Shown here one piece after another: positions 61,584 to 64,000 of a stretch of DNA of 64,000 nt. The translations under genes and the position numbers were made by a program. The notes below the pieces were generated by a model. The model searched no databases. It worked only from the letters and a program-made list of their open reading frames with translations, and was not told the DNA's origin. This DNA is from JASLMY01 sp965226475. GTDB lineage: Bacteria > Pseudomonadota > Alphaproteobacteria > GCA-2731375. Location: contig CBDDDJ010000004.1 in assembly GCA_965226475.1 (NCBI GenBank), forward strand, positions 992,001-1,056,000, given 5' to 3'. How positions within the stretch are numbered: the first letter of the stretch is position 1; each line of letters starts with the position of its first letter.

Positions 61584-62513
61584 TCAAACATTCAAAAAAT
61601 TCAACCCCAACCCCGGCCGGGGCCACTCGCAGGCGATCAGCGTGCCGTGCCAGGACTGGGTGATGTAGGCCGTCCGGAGGTTTTCGCCGCCGAAGCAGAT
61701 GTTGGTGGTGTACCAGGCGTCGGGGCAATCGATGTGTTCGATCTCGCCGCCGTCCGGCGTCATCACGGTGATACCGCCGTTCATCAGGGTGGCGATGCAG
61801 ACGCGGCCGTCGGCCTCGACGGCCAGGCTGTCGAAATTGCGGAAGCCCGCGGTGTTGCCGACCAGCCAGCCGCCGTGCGCCGAGGGGAAGGGGCGCTTCT
61901 TCACGACGCCCGGCGACTCGATATCGAAGGCCCAGAGCCGGCCGGTCCAAGTCTCCGCCACATAGAGCGTCTTCTCGTCCGGCGAAAGGCCGATGCCGTT
62001 CGGCGTGATCATCGGGTGGGCGATCTCTTCGATGTGGCCGCGGTCGATGGTGGCGTAGAAGATGCCGGTACGGTCCCAGTCGCGCGCCCGCACCTTGCCG
62101 AGATCGGTGAAATAGAAGCCGCCCTGGCGGTCGAAGACGATGTCGTTCGGACCTTTGATCGAGATCTCGTCGGTGCTGGTATAAAGCTCCTCGACCGCGC
62201 CGGTTTCGATGTTCACCGCCTGGATACTGCCGCTGACGTAGTCTTTGGCGGGGCCGATCGAGCGCATGCCCGGACCGTCGGCCTCGTAGTGCCACTCGAA
62301 GCCGCCGTTGTTGCAGATGTAGCAGCGTCCGTCCGGGCCCATCGCCGCGCCGTTCGGCCCGCCGCCGGTTTCCGCCACCACCTCGACCGAGCCGTCGGGC
62401 AGGACGCGGGAGAGGGTTTCCCGCTCGATCTCCACCAGCAGGACCGAGCCGTCGGGCATGGCGATCGGGCCCTCGGGAAAACGCAGGCCGGTGGTAATCG
62501 TAGGGTAGTCCAT
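61584..62513 (-). CDS. SMP-30/gluconolactonase-family protein
   Basis: The 309-residue six-bladed propeller has the family metal-site residues recognisable in LRFPEGPIAMPDGSV (Glu), GGPNGAAMGPDGRCYICNN (Asn), KGPNDIVFDRQGGFYFTDLG (Asn/Asp) and TPNGIGLSPDEKTLYVAETW (Asp). It probably hydrolyses a sugar or other lactone. No signal peptide. It lies downstream of and in the same direction as the PuuE-UraD gene. Confidence 0.88.
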   Translation of the reverse strand: MDYPTITTGLRFPEGPIAMPDGSVLLVEIERETLSRVLPDGSVEVVAETGGGPNGAAMGPDGRCYICNNGGFEWHYEADGPGMRSIGPAKDYVSGSIQAVNIETGAVEELYTSTDEISIKGPNDIVFDRQGGFYFTDLGKVRARDWDRTGIFYATIDRGHIEEIAHPMITPNGIGLSPDEKTLYVAETWTGRLWAFDIESPGVVKKRPFPSAHGGWLVGNTAGFRNFDSLAVEADGRVCIATLMNGGITVMTPDGGEIEHIDCPDAWYTTNICFGGENLRTAYITQSWHGTLIACEWPRPGLGLNFLNV

Positions 62514-62554
62514 GGGTCTGGTCCTTTTATTTGCTTCGTGCCGAGCTTACCCCG

Positions 62555-63979
62555 TCAGGCCGCCGGCAGGCGAACCCTGAGCCGGAGCAGGGCGATCTTT
62601 TCGATTTCGGCCAGTGCCATCGCCGCTTCGCTTTCCGTGTCGTGCTCGAGGCGGGTTTCGAACGCGGCGAGGATCTTCGCCTTGCTCAGCCCCTTCACCG
62701 CCATGACGAAGGGGAAGGCGAAGCGGGCGCGGTAGGCGTCGTTCAAAACGGTGAAGCGGGAAAGTTCCGCGTCGCTCAAACGGTCGAGGCCGGCGGAGGC
62801 CTGCTCGCCCGTGGAATCCGCCGTCAGGTCGCCCGCCATGGCCAGCCTTCCGGCGAGGTCAGGATGCGCCTCGATCAGCCGCCGCTTGGCCGCGTCATCC
62901 AGGGCGCGCATCGCCGCCACCATCGAGCCGTGGAGTCCGTCGGCCGTGTCCTCCGCCGCACCCAGGCCAGCGCGGTGGGCGATTCGCGCGATTTCCGGCG
63001 TATGTTCGAAGATGTCGCCGAAGCGTTCGACGAACATGGCCTCGTTCATGCCGCTCGGGGACAAGCCCTCGGGCGAATGGTGGCGGTGCCAGTGCCGCGC
63101 GATGTCGAGCCGGCGGGCGAGCCAGACGCCGTCGTGGCCCTGGACGTGGTCGAGGAAGCGGGCGAGTGCCGCCGCCCGTCCGGGCCGGCCGACGACGCGG
63201 CAGTGGAGGCCGATCGACATCATCTTCGGCGTGCCGGCGACGCCCTCGGCGTAGAGCACATCGAACGAGTCTCGCAGATAATCGAAGAACTGGGTGCCGG
63301 CGTTGAAGCCCTGGGGCGTCGCGAAACGCATGTCGTTGGCATCGAGGGTGTAGGGCACCATCAACTGCGGGCCGTTTGGATGCTCGACCCAGTAGGGCAG
63401 ATCGTCGGCATAGCTGTCGGCGGAATAGAGGAAACGGCCGTCCTCCATTACCAACTCGTTCGTGTGCTCCGACGAGCGCCCGGTGTACCAGCCGAACGGG
63501 CGGGCGCCGGTCACGCGCTCGTGGATCGAGAGTGCCTCGGCCATGTGCCGCGCTTCGTCCGCCTTCTCGAACTCGGCGTAGTCGATCCATTTGAGGCCGT
63601 GGCTGGCGATCTCCCAATCCGCTTCGCGCATCGCCGCCACCTGCTCGGGCCCGCGTTCCATGGCGGTCGCGACGCCGAAGACGGTGAGCGGCACGGCACG
63701 TTCCGTGAAAAGCCGATGCAGGCGCCAGAATCCCGCCCGGGCGCCATATTCGTAAATGCTTTCCATGCTCGGGTGGCGCCGGCCGAGCCAGGGTTTGGCG
63801 CCGACGATCTCGGAGAGGACGGCTTCCGAGGCGGCATCGCCGTGCAGGATATTGTTTTCGCCGCCCTCCTCGTAGTTGAGGACGAACTGCACCGCGATTC
63901 GCGCCTCCCCCGGCCAGCGGGGATCGGGCGGCGTCGAGCCGAAACCGCGCAGGTCTCTCGGATAGCTCTCGTCGGTCAT
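62555..63979 (-). CDS. puuE: PuuE-UraD fusion (allantoinase / OHCU decarboxylase)
   Basis: The 474-residue protein joins a polysaccharide-deacetylase-type allantoinase (residues about 1-305) to a 2-oxo-4-hydroxy-4-carboxy-5-ureidoimidazoline decarboxylase (about 310-474). The PuuE part has RDLRGFGSTPPDPRWPGEAR, FVLNYEEGGENNILHGD and WEIASHGLKWIDY. The UraD part has FVERFGDIFEHTPEIARIAH, LIEAHPDLAGRLA and FPFVMAVKGLSKAKILAAFE. The fusion is known in purine degradation and completes urate breakdown to allantoate. The start at 63977-63979 lies 21 bases from the window end. Confidence 0.9.
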   Translation of the reverse strand: MTDESYPRDLRGFGSTPPDPRWPGEARIAVQFVLNYEEGGENNILHGDAASEAVLSEIVGAKPWLGRRHPSMESIYEYGARAGFWRLHRLFTERAVPLTVFGVATAMERGPEQVAAMREADWEIASHGLKWIDYAEFEKADEARHMAEALSIHERVTGARPFGWYTGRSSEHTNELVMEDGRFLYSADSYADDLPYWVEHPNGPQLMVPYTLDANDMRFATPQGFNAGTQFFDYLRDSFDVLYAEGVAGTPKMMSIGLHCRVVGRPGRAAALARFLDHVQGHDGVWLARRLDIARHWHRHHSPEGLSPSGMNEAMFVERFGDIFEHTPEIARIAHRAGLGAAEDTADGLHGSMVAAMRALDDAAKRRLIEAHPDLAGRLAMAGDLTADSTGEQASAGLDRLSDAELSRFTVLNDAYRARFAFPFVMAVKGLSKAKILAAFETRLEHDTESEAAMALAEIEKIALLRLRVRLPAA

Positions 63980-64000
63980 TGGCGTCGCACCCTCCCGGCC

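Overview
The window is a GC-rich chromosomal segment that looks like an alphaproteobacterium, probably Rhodospirillales-like. The reasons are inferential: a fabA-fabB-fabI operon, a tsaE-amgK pair, a large cobalamin locus with CobNWOQ-type genes, and many catabolic enzymes (LLM flavin oxidoreductases, TauD, SMP-30, amidase, M24 peptidase, Fe/2OG oxygenase). No rRNA or tRNA gene was recognised by eye.

Layout. 1-8.6 kb: catabolic genes. A luciferase-like monooxygenase is split by an IS5-family element, followed by a thiolase + Zn-ribbon/OB-fold pair (the latter with an internal duplication), a frameshifted isochorismatase-like hydrolase, a GST, an M24 peptidase, an alpha/beta hydrolase, a DUF6429-like protein and a cyclase-family hydrolase. 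8.6-16.5 kb: a mosaic, partly AT-rich accessory island. It holds an IS256-family element, a truncated small gene, a HEPN-like protein, a broken endonuclease III-like gene, two C-terminal tyrosine-recombinase tails, two DUF4268-type nuclease-like genes (one a fragment, one with two stop codons and an IS5-family insertion), a short-repeat element, and two copies of an unrecognised small gene beginning MARKPS. 16.5-24 kb: decayed LivF repeats around a nucleoside phosphorylase-like gene, an amidase, a two-gene ABC-2 exporter, intergenic hairpin repeats, and a secreted repeat protein.

23.8-30.4 kb: housekeeping block (amgK, tsaE, GST, quinone oxidoreductase, 2OG oxygenase, fabI, fabB, fabA). 30.5-52.5 kb: an almost uninterrupted cobalamin locus. 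It runs cobT, cobS, DUF1289, cobB, cobA, cbiD, cobK, cobM, cbiG-cobJ fusion, cobI, cobL, an unknown domain fused to cobH, cbiX with a His-rich tail, cobD, cobQ, cobO, cobN, cobW and cobP. A cobalamin riboswitch precedes the cobP-W-N-O-Q operon. The locus mixes early-cobalt markers (CbiX, CbiG, CbiD) with the late chelatase subunit CobN, and no CobG, CobZ or CobF was seen. Many genes are joined by 4-bp ATGA overlaps.

52.6-64 kb: a small conserved protein, an MBL hydrolase, an intact LLM oxidoreductase, TauD, an acyl-CoA ligase followed by an internally deleted ligase remnant, and a 528-residue protein I do not recognise. Then comes a Fic gene broken by a second, apparently identical, IS5-family copy and by two local duplications, an SMP-30 lactonase-like gene, and a PuuE-UraD fusion.

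The strongest leads are the island in which integrase tails directly follow defence-like genes, the exactly reconstructable decay of the Fic and DUF4268 genes, and the hybrid cobalamin gene set with its two fusions. All readings are by eye from sequence and translations; no database search was run.
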